A stretch of DNA of 14,712 nucleotides from an uncultured Pseudomonadota bacterium (GCA_902776515.1 CACYQE010000008.1:1-14712), one strand, 5' to 3'. Shown: positions 6,863 through 13,208, counted from the first letter of the stretch. Made by a program: numbers and translations. The notes: generated from the sequence alone by a model not told the origin.

Positions 6863-7929
6863 ACCATTTTTATTGTTTCTGATATTGTTTTAACCGTTTC
6901 ATCGTCCAAGCCCACATACAGCGGTAAACAGGCGATGCGTGACGAGATATCTTCAGACACCGGACAAAGTCCCCCGTCAACATACGGCAATTTGTTCAAG
7001 GATGGCCAAAAATACCGCCGTGGGTAAACGTCAATCGCGTGCAATGCATCAAATACACGCAACAGCTCTTCTTCACTGTTAAAAACAACCGGATAATATG
7101 CATAGTTGTATTCTAAACCATCCTGATGCTTTGGACGTTTTACAATGCCGTTTAACAGGTTATCATACATATCGCAAATATGTTTCCGGGCCGCAATAAT
7201 ATCGTTAATATACGGGAAATTCGCCAACCCCATCGCCGCGTGAAATTCCGACTGTTTTGCGTTTATGCCCAACATATAATGAGTATCATAATAATGTCCA
7301 AAACGTTTTTGTAAATCCAACTTGTCCGATACAGATTTATCGCGAACAACACACGCACCACCTTCGACAGTATGGAACAGCTTGGTCGCATGGAACGAAC
7401 ATGTGGAAATGTCGCCATACGATAATAACGACCGGCCATTATATTTTGTTCCAAACGCATGTGCTGCATCAAAAATAACCCGCAGATTATGTTTTTTTGC
7501 GATTTGTTCAATTTTATCAACATCACACGCATATCCAAACACATGCACCGCCATAATTGCACGGGTTTTTGGTGTAATCGCAGATTCTATTTTATTAACA
7601 TCAATTGTAAAATTATCCGGTTCTATATCAACAAACACTGGTTTACAACGTTGCCATAAAATACTGCTGGTTGTTGCGACATAGGTAAAAGGTGTTGTTA
7701 TAACCTCGCCCTCGTTTATATCCAACGCCGCCAATGCCAATTGTAACGCAATTGTCCCGTTTGTTACATAATGAAAATTTTCAACACCTAAATACCCGGC
7801 CAATTTGGTCTGTAATTCTTCAACCAATGGGCCTTGGTTAGTCAACATACCACGTTCAAAAATACCGGCAACATATTTGTTGTATTCTTTTAATGGCGGC
7901 ATAAAAGATTTAGTTACATATATGGACAT
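6850..7929 (-). CDS. vioA: DegT/DnrJ/EryC1 aminotransferase, VioA-like (dTDP-4-amino-4,6-dideoxyglucose transaminase)
   Basis: A PLP-dependent sugar-nucleotide aminotransferase of 359 residues. Features include the NGTIALQLA phosphate-binding loop, ITTPFTYVAT, Asp154 in IFDAAHAFG pairing with the pyridine nitrogen, and the Schiff-base Lys183 in FHATKLFHTVEGG. GINAKQSEFHAAMGL is also typical. The beginning VTKSFMPPLKEY and LTNQGPLVEELQ strongly recall VioA-type enzymes. These convert dTDP-4-keto-6-deoxyglucose to dTDP-4-amino-4,6-dideoxyglucose (Qui4N, viosamine) using glutamate. The exact sugar (gluco, galacto) cannot be fixed from sequence. I chose the ATG at 7929 because GGAA sits six bases upstream and homologues start near there; another ATG at 7941 overlaps the preceding gene and lacks a site. 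The dTDP-glucose synthase and dehydratase needed upstream are not in the window. Confidence 0.85.
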   Translation of the reverse strand: MSIYVTKSFMPPLKEYNKYVAGIFERGMLTNQGPLVEELQTKLAGYLGVENFHYVTNGTIALQLALAALDINEGEVITTPFTYVATTSSILWQRCKPVFVDIEPDNFTIDVNKIESAITPKTRAIMAVHVFGYACDVDKIEQIAKKHNLRVIFDAAHAFGTKYNGRSLLSYGDISTCSFHATKLFHTVEGGACVVRDKSVSDKLDLQKRFGHYYDTHYMLGINAKQSEFHAAMGLANFPYINDIIAARKHICDMYDNLLNGIVKRPKHQDGLEYNYAYYPVVFNSEEELLRVFDALHAIDVYPRRYFWPSLNKLPYVDGGLCPVSEDISSRIACLPLYVGLDDETVKTISETIKMVCKK

Positions 7930-7931
7930 AT

Positions 7932-8783
7932 CTATTTCCATTTGATTTTGAATAACGGTATAAATTCAAACAAATACACCGTATTATGTTTTATTTTTAA
8001 CAAAGGTATTCCAAACAAACGCAATCTGAACCGGGTATTTGGATTATGTTTTTTAAACTCTTCATACACCCCAAGGTGTTTATCACGAAAATCCAAATAA
8101 ATAGAACGGCGGGCTAATTCACGTTTTGCATTTTGTGTTCTGGACGTGTTATTGCCAGTCCAACGATACCGAACTAATACTTCCTGGATATTATAAAAAC
8201 GTGTCACATCCAACAACCTGGCCCACAAACGATAATCTTCGGCTGGTGTAAAAAATTCTTCATATTCTATACCGTTATCAACTAAAACCGATTTACGTAT
8301 CATCGCAGCCGTATGTGCAACATAACAGTTATCGCACGTCATTATACGAATATCTGAATCATTTTCGGGGGTTTGCCAAACATTATTATCCACACCAAAA
8401 TATTCCAGCCACCCAGAAACAACACCAATGTCCGAGTGGTTATCCAAATACGCAACTTCCTGTTCCAATCGTGTTGGCATGGACACATCATCGTGGTCAA
8501 ATATGGCCAAATATTCACCACGTGCCACTTTTAATAAACTGTTTCGTGATGGTGTTATGCCCATATTATGTTCATTTTTTAAATACTTTACACGTTTATC
8601 GTGTTTTGCATATTCTGAAACAATTTTTTCTATTTCTGTGTTATCGGGGGAATCATTTAGAATCAAAAATTCAAAATCCGTAAATGTCTGTGTCAGAATA
8701 GATTCAATCATTTCCCGCAAATGTTCAGGATTTGTATTATAAATTGGTGTTAAAACAGAAACTTTCGGCGATTTTTTCGGCAT
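7932..8783 (-). CDS. GT2 family glycosyltransferase (first gene of the glycan operon)
   Basis: A 283-residue GT-A glycosyltransferase: KVSVLTPIYNTNPEHLREMI, ILTQTFTDFEFLILND, and the metal-binding DHDD at 96-99 in LAIFDHDDVSMPTRL. FFTPAEDYRLWARL probably carries the catalytic base, and VRYRWTGNNTS lies near the acceptor site. The C-terminus repeats a phrase twice, LFGIPLLKIK and LFEFIPLFKIKWK, a tail seen on many surface-glycan GT2 proteins and possibly a membrane-association element. Sugar specificity is unknown. It has an AGGA ribosome binding site seven bases before the ATG and a plausible promoter just upstream. Its TAG lies two bases before the aminotransferase start. Confidence 0.88.
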   Translation of the reverse strand: MPKKSPKVSVLTPIYNTNPEHLREMIESILTQTFTDFEFLILNDSPDNTEIEKIVSEYAKHDKRVKYLKNEHNMGITPSRNSLLKVARGEYLAIFDHDDVSMPTRLEQEVAYLDNHSDIGVVSGWLEYFGVDNNVWQTPENDSDIRIMTCDNCYVAHTAAMIRKSVLVDNGIEYEEFFTPAEDYRLWARLLDVTRFYNIQEVLVRYRWTGNNTSRTQNAKRELARRSIYLDFRDKHLGVYEEFKKHNPNTRFRLRLFGIPLLKIKHNTVYLFEFIPLFKIKWK

Positions 8784-8813
8784 TTTTAATTCCTATATTA
8801 ATTCAACCACCAC

Positions 8814-8842
8814 AATCTACACAAAACACCCGCAAAAAGCAA
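8814..8842 (-). promoter_or_regulatory. Candidate promoter of the glycan operon
   Basis: On the minus strand TTGCTT (8842-8837) is separated by 17 bases from TAGATT (8819-8814), with TGTG just before the -10 box. Transcription would begin near 8807, giving a leader of about 24 bases that contains the AGGA ribosome binding site of the first glycosyltransferase. Called by eye. Confidence 0.45.
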
Positions 8843-8888
8843 GCCGTAAATGGAATTTTATACTTAAAAAGCAGAAATTTTTACGAAC

Positions 8889-8917
8889 TTGATTTTAAAA
8901 GCTTGGCGTTATACAAT
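8889..8917 (+). promoter_or_regulatory. Candidate divergent promoter
   Basis: TTGATT and TACAAT are separated by 17 bases on the plus strand, pointing away from the glycan operon towards the short ORF at 9008. The region 8784-9007 otherwise holds only this, the operon promoter and very AT-rich sequence. Confidence 0.4.
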
Positions 8918-9007
8918 TTACTTCAAATGAAAAACATAAAAAAATGCCAAAGTTAAAAGAGAAAAGTTATTCTTCATATATTATATATCATTTGTGAAAT
9001 ATTAAAT

Positions 9008-9172
9008 ATGCACGTTGCACCCGATTTTGAATCTTTGTTTAAAAATCTAGATATAAAACGCTCTGGATTTGATAACTTAAAAGAATTGATGGATGTTATT
9101 ACAAAGTTTGTGTCACACGAAGAATTACAACGCGAACAAGTGGTTGGCATTGAAGTCAAACGCATAAGATAA
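9008..9172 (+). CDS. Small unrecognised protein (54 aa), possibly the 3' part of a frameshifted gene
   Basis: The frame from the ATG at 9008 encodes 54 residues, starting MHVAPDFESLFKNLDIKR and ending GIEVKRIR, with a balanced, helix-friendly, charged composition that looks like real protein rather than antisense. I do not recognise the family. There is no Shine-Dalgarno before this ATG. The same frame stays open upstream to 8957 without a normal start codon. In the neighbouring frame an ATG at 8944 encodes MPKLKEKSYSSYIIYHL before a TGA at 8995-8997. A single +1 shift there would join both into a protein of about 70 residues. It converges on and overlaps the end of the ASCH gene by 17 bases. 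A divergent promoter lies upstream. Confidence 0.4.
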   Translation: MHVAPDFESLFKNLDIKRSGFDNLKELMDVITKFVSHEELQREQVVGIEVKRIR

Positions 9173-9500
9173 ATTCGTTCAATTCCAACATATCTGTTTT
9201 TTTGAAATCTGATTTTATATTTTTAAAAAATTCGTGATGGACACGTTGCCAATATTGCAACGATAAATCCCCCTCCCCCTCTGTCTTTGCCCAGTTTTCA
9301 TCGACATCGCAAAAACGACATTTACGAACTTTTGTTATTTTAATTTTTATTTGTTTGTTTTCAGAATTATAAATTATGTTTATATCACCAACTTTTGATA
9401 ATTGGTCGTTACCATCATACAAAGAACATGTGCCGCGTTTTTTGCCACACGCAACTAAATCAAATAATTCATCATTATCAAAAGTCCAACGATTATCCAC
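9156..9500 (-). CDS. ASCH-domain protein
   Basis: The 114-residue protein is nearly all ASCH domain. WTFDNDELFDLVACGKKRGTCSLY carries the conserved lysines of the putative RNA-binding cleft. Next come LSKVGDINIIY, ITKVRKCRFCDVDENWAKTEGEGD (EGEGD at 74-78) and LQYWQRVHHEFF. ASCH domains share the PUA-like fold and are predicted to bind RNA or nucleotides; one characterised group are N4-acetylcytidine amidohydrolases (YqfB), and another has ribonuclease activity. It is shorter than the common 140-160 residue bacterial version and begins at a GTG four bases after the stop of the Nudix gene, with no ATG available in frame. The position suggests co-translation with the Nudix-pyrophosphatase protein, hinting at a shared nucleotide-clearance role (inference). 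Confidence 0.75.
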   Translation of the reverse strand: MDNRWTFDNDELFDLVACGKKRGTCSLYDGNDQLSKVGDINIIYNSENKQIKIKITKVRKCRFCDVDENWAKTEGEGDLSLQYWQRVHHEFFKNIKSDFKKTDMLELNEFILCV

Positions 9501-9504
9501 AATA

Positions 9505-10350
9505 TTACCGAATAATTGTATGTTTAAACCATTGTTCTTGGAATGCAGTTTTTTGTTCTATGTATTCATTTGTTAGATTCTGACCGTCTGGTACAACAAC
9601 CAATTTATCATCGTTATCATTCGTGCGATGAATAATTGCGATACACCTGCCAGTAAATGTTGCCAATGGTGCATCAACACCCAAGATATACGCATCCAAT
9701 TCTTCGCCATCGCCCGAGACAGTATTTGGAATAAAACCATAGTTCACTTCGTATGTAAAACCATGTTTTTGGTGCTTGCTGCCCTGGGGTCTATCCATTT
9801 GAACACACACCAATTTTCCAAGAAAATCTTGTGCATTAACAGGTTGCAACTTTATCATTTTTTGGTAGTTTAATACCATATTAAAAGATGGGATGATCGA
9901 TGGTATAAATTCCTTGGTATTCTGCATATGGATAATGTCCGCCAAAGTCGCCCATTTTGCATTTTGAACCTCGGATGGTTGAAGTTTCAAATCACTAACA
10001 TTTACATCCGTATGCACCAACCAAACATCAACAAAATCTTTTGGACGTTTAAATGTTCCAACCAACACAGATTTATCAACTTCTGGTTTTAAACCCAATT
10101 CTTCAACAGATTCGCGAACACATGTATCCCAACTGGATTCGCCGGTCTGGGCTCCGCCACCGGTTTGCCCCCACATATTTGGGAACTTTTTGGCGGTTGC
10201 GACACGTTGTTGTAATAAAAAATCCCCTTTGCTGTTAACAAACCATACGTGCACCGATATCTTGTTTAAATTATTTGGTATTTCAGTTCCACGTTCAACA
10301 GAACGAACGAACCGTCTGGTATTGTCGTATAAATCTATTATTTCAGACAT
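9505..10350 (-). CDS. Fusion: Nudix hydrolase plus inorganic-pyrophosphatase-like domain
   Basis: A protein of 281 residues with two phosphate-chemistry domains. Residues about 1-165 are a Nudix hydrolase of the isopentenyl-diphosphate-isomerase-like branch: LLQQRVATAKKFPNMW, then the full Nudix box GX5EX7REUXEEXGU (Gly65, Glu71, Arg79-Glu80, Glu83-Glu84). Residues about 175-281 resemble the small inorganic-pyrophosphatase-like proteins: VNYGFIPNT, then DGEELDAYILGVDAP (Asp214 to Asp219), then IAIIHRTNDNDDKLVVVPDG. These keep part of the family I metal-site pattern. Such coupling could cleave NDP-X or NTP substrates and then the released pyrophosphate (inference). The ATG at 10350 is preceded by AAGGA seven bases away, whereas the upstream ATGs at 10374 and 10401 have no site, so I take 10350. 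Confidence 0.8.
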   Translation of the reverse strand: MSEIIDLYDNTRRFVRSVERGTEIPNNLNKISVHVWFVNSKGDFLLQQRVATAKKFPNMWGQTGGGAQTGESSWDTCVRESVEELGLKPEVDKSVLVGTFKRPKDFVDVWLVHTDVNVSDLKLQPSEVQNAKWATLADIIHMQNTKEFIPSIIPSFNMVLNYQKMIKLQPVNAQDFLGKLVCVQMDRPQGSKHQKHGFTYEVNYGFIPNTVSGDGEELDAYILGVDAPLATFTGRCIAIIHRTNDNDDKLVVVPDGQNLTNEYIEQKTAFQEQWFKHTIIR

Positions 10351-10432
10351 TTTGGTTCCTTTTTCTATTTTCATCGTACTTGAATTTTCGTTTTTTTTCA
10401 ATCAAGAAATAATCACACCCCCACGCAAGTTT

Positions 10433-11818
10433 TTATAATTGCACCTCTATATCTGTTTTTATGTTTTTTACGAACATTTCATCGTGTGATACCAGTAATA
10501 TCGCACCACGATATTGATTCAAAGCATCTTCTAATATCGATATACTTTTAATTTCGAGATTATTGGTTGGTTCGTCCAAAATCAATAAATCTGGTTGTTC
10601 TGTGCTACCAAGAACCGCCGCTAATGTCGCTTTTAATAATTCTCCACCAGATAAAACACCGACCCGCTTATTTGACGCATCGCCCCGGAATCCAAAATTT
10701 GCCGCGATTACATGTGCATCATGTTTCAAAACACCAGCAGTATCCATAATATTTTCAACTATGTTTTTATTTTTGTCCAGAACTGATAAATCCTGATTTA
10801 GATACGCAATTTTACCAAACGCTTTTATTGTTCCTGATTTTGGTTTCAAATCACCACATATCAATTTCAACAGTGTTGATTTTCCAGAACCATTTTTACC
10901 AATAATACGGATTCTTTGCCCGCCATACATGGAAAAATCAAAATTATCAAAAATCATTTCCGTGCCATAACCAAACTTCAATCCAGATATTTGAATCAAT
11001 TCTTTGCTGTAAAAAGGTTTGTTCGGCACAGGTATTTTGATTTTATCGTCTATCATTTGTTCTGATAACGATTGTTGCAATTCAATTTGTTGATTTAGTT
11101 TTTTCTGAATGATATTACGTTTTTTGGCTTCTGTTTGTTGGCTTTTACCTTTTAATGCATTTGCTTCCAACCTGCTCCGTCTGGACGTTCCTATTTCTTT
11201 TTGCTGTTTTGCTTCATGATGCTGACGAGTGTTTTGTGCAATATTTATTGTATTATTCAACCTGGCAATAGATTTTTGTGTATCGGCATACTTGGAATAA
11301 AGGTTATTTGATTCAATTCTCTTTTGTTCCAAATAAAAATCATAATTTCCACCATACACTTTTAATTTGCCATTTTGTAAATCAATAATTTTATCCATCT
11401 GTTGCAAAAGTTCCCTGTCATGCGAAACAATAACAGCACCATTTGGATAACTGTTTAATTGATTAAAGAATATTTGTTTGGCATCCGAATCCAGATTATT
11501 TGTTGGTTCATCAAGCAACAAAATATCAACACCAGATTCAAAAGCACGCATTAACGCAAACATTTGTTGTTCGCCCCCACTTTTAGAATCTGATACATTT
11601 ATTTGATTCAACATATAAACACTGGCATTTTTGCCGATATTGCCAGAATCTGGCAATAAATCACCCGCCAACAATTTTAATAATGTTGTTTTGCCAGAAC
11701 CATTGTCACCAACGATTGCAACTTTGTCAAAATCATTAAATACTACAGATACATCGTCAAATATAGTTCTGTATGAATCATAAGAAAAAGATACATTTGT
11801 TAAAGAGATGCTAGACAT
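10433..11818 (-). CDS. ABC-F family ATPase (ribosome-associated, possible antibiotic-resistance type)
   Basis: A soluble protein of 461 residues with two ABC domains and no membrane segments, as in ABC-F proteins, which bind the ribosomal E site. ABC1: Walker A GDNGSGKTT (37-45), signature SGGEQ (80-84), Walker B LLLDEPTNNLD, His133 switch. ABC2: GKNGSGKST (307-315), LSGGE (389-393), LLILDEPTNNLE. Both catalytic Glu residues are present. Between them (about 160-270) is a long, charged, Gln/Lys-rich helical linker with GTSRRSRLEANALKGK, laid out like the antibiotic-resistance domain of Vga/Msr-type proteins. In ABC1 only eight residues separate the Q-loop (Gln72) from the signature, against 48 in ABC2, so the ABC1 helical subdomain and arm are almost absent. 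There is no C-terminal extension. The attenuator-like leader supports a drug-protection role, but this is inference. Confidence 0.85.
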   Translation of the reverse strand: MSSISLTNVSFSYDSYRTIFDDVSVVFNDFDKVAIVGDNGSGKTTLLKLLAGDLLPDSGNIGKNASVYMLNQINVSDSKSGGEQQMFALMRAFESGVDILLLDEPTNNLDSDAKQIFFNQLNSYPNGAVIVSHDRELLQQMDKIIDLQNGKLKVYGGNYDFYLEQKRIESNNLYSKYADTQKSIARLNNTINIAQNTRQHHEAKQQKEIGTSRRSRLEANALKGKSQQTEAKKRNIIQKKLNQQIELQQSLSEQMIDDKIKIPVPNKPFYSKELIQISGLKFGYGTEMIFDNFDFSMYGGQRIRIIGKNGSGKSTLLKLICGDLKPKSGTIKAFGKIAYLNQDLSVLDKNKNIVENIMDTAGVLKHDAHVIAANFGFRGDASNKRVGVLSGGELLKATLAAVLGSTEQPDLLILDEPTNNLEIKSISILEDALNQYRGAILLVSHDEMFVKNIKTDIEVQL

Positions 11819-11915
11819 GATAAAAACCTTTGTTATATTGTAATCGCCATTTGCATATTTCTATGCACAGTTTGTTTATAAAAATCACAATATTACATAC
11901 GCATCGGTTTTTATC
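11819..11915 (-). promoter_or_regulatory. Structured mRNA leader (candidate translational attenuator) of the ABC-F gene
   Basis: On the minus strand GATAAAAACC (11915-11906) is a perfect 10-base complement of GGTTTTTATC (11828-11819), which contains the GG of the ABC-F ribosome binding site AAAGG and ends directly at its ATG. Further in, GTAATATTGT (11896-11887) pairs 9 of 10 with ACAATATAAC (11841-11832). Inside the loop is a third hairpin, TGCATA-GAAA-TATGCA (11867-11852). The folded form should hide the ABC-F start. The 5' arm overlaps the ribosome binding site and spacer of a tripeptide ORF, so a ribosome held there would open the stem. This is the logic of ermC- and cat-type attenuation. 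There is no T-run after the stem, so translational rather than transcriptional control is favoured. Confidence 0.6.
11893..11904 (-). CDS. Candidate leader tripeptide ORF (Met-Arg-Met-stop)
   Basis: ATG CGT ATG TAA on the minus strand, preceded by AAAAGGAT with the AAGGA core nine bases before the ATG, as good as most sites in this window. It lies in the 5' leader of the ABC-F mRNA and overlaps the descending side of the RBS-sequestering hairpin. Known: macrolide-bound ribosomes can arrest on very short peptides with a Met-Arg-Leu start (ErmDL leader). Whether Met-Arg-Met arrests is unknown. Such a short ORF can occur by chance, so confidence rests on its position and ribosome binding site. 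Confidence 0.4.
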   Translation of the reverse strand: MRM

Positions 11916-11935
11916 CTTTTGTTCAGATTACACGC

Positions 11936-11952
11936 TTGTAATTATATTACAA
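11936..11952. repeat. 17-bp palindrome over the ABC-F promoter -10 region
   Basis: TTGTAAT, three bases, then ATTACAA: a perfect inverted repeat with 7-base arms. It contains the TATAAT of the ABC-F promoter on the minus strand, the usual position of a repressor operator. In such AT-rich DNA chance palindromes are not rare. Confidence 0.45.
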
Positions 11953-11968
11953 ATATTTACAAAAGCAA
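11941..11968 (-). promoter_or_regulatory. Candidate promoter of the ABC-F gene
   Basis: On the minus strand TTGCTT (11968-11963), a 16-base spacer and a consensus TATAAT (11946-11941). Transcription would start near 11934, giving a leader of roughly 115 bases that contains the whole attenuator-like structure. It begins just after the upstream small gene stops. Confidence 0.55.
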
Positions 11969-11988
11969 GGTATTTGATAAAACAGCCG

Positions 11989-12225
11989 TTATTTTGTTAT
12001 CTTTTTTAAGCTTTTCGCATTGCGGCCAGTTAGAACCGGTTTGCCTGTCTTGGATTCGATTTTCTTTCGTGCATCGCCAGCGACACTTGCCCCTTTACGT
12101 GCAACCATTTTCAGCTGGTCACAATTTGTGACCGTTTTGTTTTTATTTGCAAAAATTATAGCCACAAACACCCAATTTGTTATACATAGTAAAACAACAC
12201 TAAATGTAAAACATTTTGCTATCAA
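11989..12225 (-). CDS. Small membrane protein with a DinD/Bro-antirepressor-like C-terminal tail
   Basis: The 78-residue frame begins with one hydrophobic segment (about residues 6-27, FTFSVVLLCITNWVFVAIIF). A basic half follows: KMVARKGASVAGDARKKIES, then KTGKPVLTGRNAKSL. The GxxVAGxARKxIExxTGKPVxTxxNA pattern is what I associate with the C-terminal end of DinD and Bro-like phage antirepressor proteins. Here it is joined to a membrane segment and lacks the DNA-binding Bro-N domain, so it could be a decayed remnant or a small protein that reuses the motif. The frame lies nine bases after the stop of the downstream-transcribed peptidase gene's 3' end, on the same strand, and just upstream of the ABC-F promoter. 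A shorter version from Met40 would contain only the tail. The start is uncertain and no strong ribosome binding site is seen. Confidence 0.45.
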   Translation of the reverse strand: MIAKCFTFSVVLLCITNWVFVAIIFANKNKTVTNCDQLKMVARKGASVAGDARKKIESKTGKPVLTGRNAKSLKKITK

Positions 12226-12234
12226 GCACTAGCT

Positions 12235-13152
12235 CTATTTTTGATTCTCTAGATAACAATTTATTACTTCATATAGTTTCTGTGTGACACGAGAACCAAC
12301 ATGCCCCCCATTTATAACCGGAAAGATTTTTATTTGTGGCAATTTTTCTTGTAATTCATATGCAGTCGTTATAGGGGTCAAATAATCACTGTCACCATGT
12401 ACTATCATAATGGGCTTTTTATCTAATATAGATAAATTATCTAAAAGTGAATTCCTTAGGCCAAAATAATCATTAGCTGCATAATGTAACAAAATACGTT
12501 TACTATCCACAAGTGCCTGATCTATTGTTGTGGGATATGAATATTGTACAGTATCTCGTCCTTTAAAAAGCTGGATTTCCCAATCTATAAAAGCTCGAAT
12601 TATTTTTTCTTGTTCCTCTTTTGTTGAAACCGTTATCTTATGCAACAAATCTGCACTATTCGTACATTTTATGGTTGATATAAACGCTTTGTATCCTAAT
12701 GGGGACTTATTTTTTGCGTTTTCACCATAAAATCTGTTATCAAAATTATTTGGCACAAAAACAGAAGATAAAAACAAAGCTTCTACTACGGTAGGATTTT
12801 TTATAGCAAACAGCATAGCCAAGCTGGAACCATAAGAAAATCCAGTAACATAACATCTAGTTATTTGTAAAAAATCCAACAATTTTTTTGCATCTGTAAC
12901 AGCTGCTTCTGGAGTATTATCTTTTAGATTTCCACCAGGAACAGACTTTCCACATCCGCGTTGATTAAAAAGGATTGTATAATACTTATCTTGATCTGCT
13001 AACAACGAATATTTTATTTTAAAATCACCGCCAGGTCCACCATGAAAGCACAACAAGGGAACACCATGCGGATTGCCAAAAGTTGCATAATATATACTAT
13101 GTAAAGGAGAAACTTGTAAAAAACCTTCTTTTACATTTTGCACAGAGTTCAT
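12235..13152 (-). CDS. Proline iminopeptidase-like alpha/beta hydrolase (S33 family)
   Basis: A 305-residue alpha/beta hydrolase with the proline iminopeptidase pattern: oxyanion-hole motif HGGPGG (37-42), NQRGCGKS (63-70, the DQRGxGxS motif with Asp changed to Asn), and nucleophile elbow GFSYGSS with Ser106. The acid is Asp256 in VHGDSDYLTP and the base His284 in INGGHVG. A helical cap occupies about residues 130-225. The family removes N-terminal proline from peptides, though several S33 relatives hydrolyse other amides or esters. There is no signal peptide, so it is probably cytoplasmic. The ribosome binding site AAGGA sits about six bases before the ATG, behind a plausible promoter. It is the first minus-strand gene after a divergent intergenic region. 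Confidence 0.85.
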   Translation of the reverse strand: MNSVQNVKEGFLQVSPLHSIYYATFGNPHGVPLLCFHGGPGGDFKIKYSLLADQDKYYTILFNQRGCGKSVPGGNLKDNTPEAAVTDAKKLLDFLQITRCYVTGFSYGSSLAMLFAIKNPTVVEALFLSSVFVPNNFDNRFYGENAKNKSPLGYKAFISTIKCTNSADLLHKITVSTKEEQEKIIRAFIDWEIQLFKGRDTVQYSYPTTIDQALVDSKRILLHYAANDYFGLRNSLLDNLSILDKKPIMIVHGDSDYLTPITTAYELQEKLPQIKIFPVINGGHVGSRVTQKLYEVINCYLENQK

Positions 13153-13170
13153 TAGTATCCTTTTTTTGGT

Positions 13171-13198
13171 ATGATAGGAAAACGTATTGAAAAATCAA
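13171..13198 (-). promoter_or_regulatory. Candidate promoter of the iminopeptidase-like gene
   Basis: On the minus strand TTGATT (13198-13193), a 16-base spacer and TATCAT (13176-13171). The predicted start, near 13165, leaves a very short leader that just holds the AAGGA site. Confidence 0.4.
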
Positions 13199-13208
13199 TA
13201 TATTTTTC

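Noticed and set aside
7930..7941. Upstream ATG (7941) as the aminotransferase start
   Set aside because: It has no Shine-Dalgarno and overlaps the preceding gene. The ATG at 7929 has GGAA at good spacing and matches the family's usual N-terminus.
8974..9165. A 63-residue minus-strand frame
   Set aside because: It is antisense to the more protein-like plus-strand frame at 9008-9172, is rich in Ser, Asn and Cys as antisense frames often are, and has no ribosome binding site.
10351..10401. Upstream ATGs (10401, 10374) as the Nudix gene start
   Set aside because: The added residues are Lys/Ser/Thr-rich and unlike the family, and only the ATG at 10350 has a good ribosome binding site.
10351..10432. 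A terminator between the ABC-F and Nudix genes
   Set aside because: Only a 5-bp stem (CTTGA/TCAAG) with an 18-base loop could be found, and no T-run follows on the minus strand.
11919..12131. A 70-residue plus-strand frame over the ABC-F promoter region
   Set aside because: It has odd composition (many His, Cys, Phe), no ribosome binding site, and covers the promoter and the small minus-strand gene.
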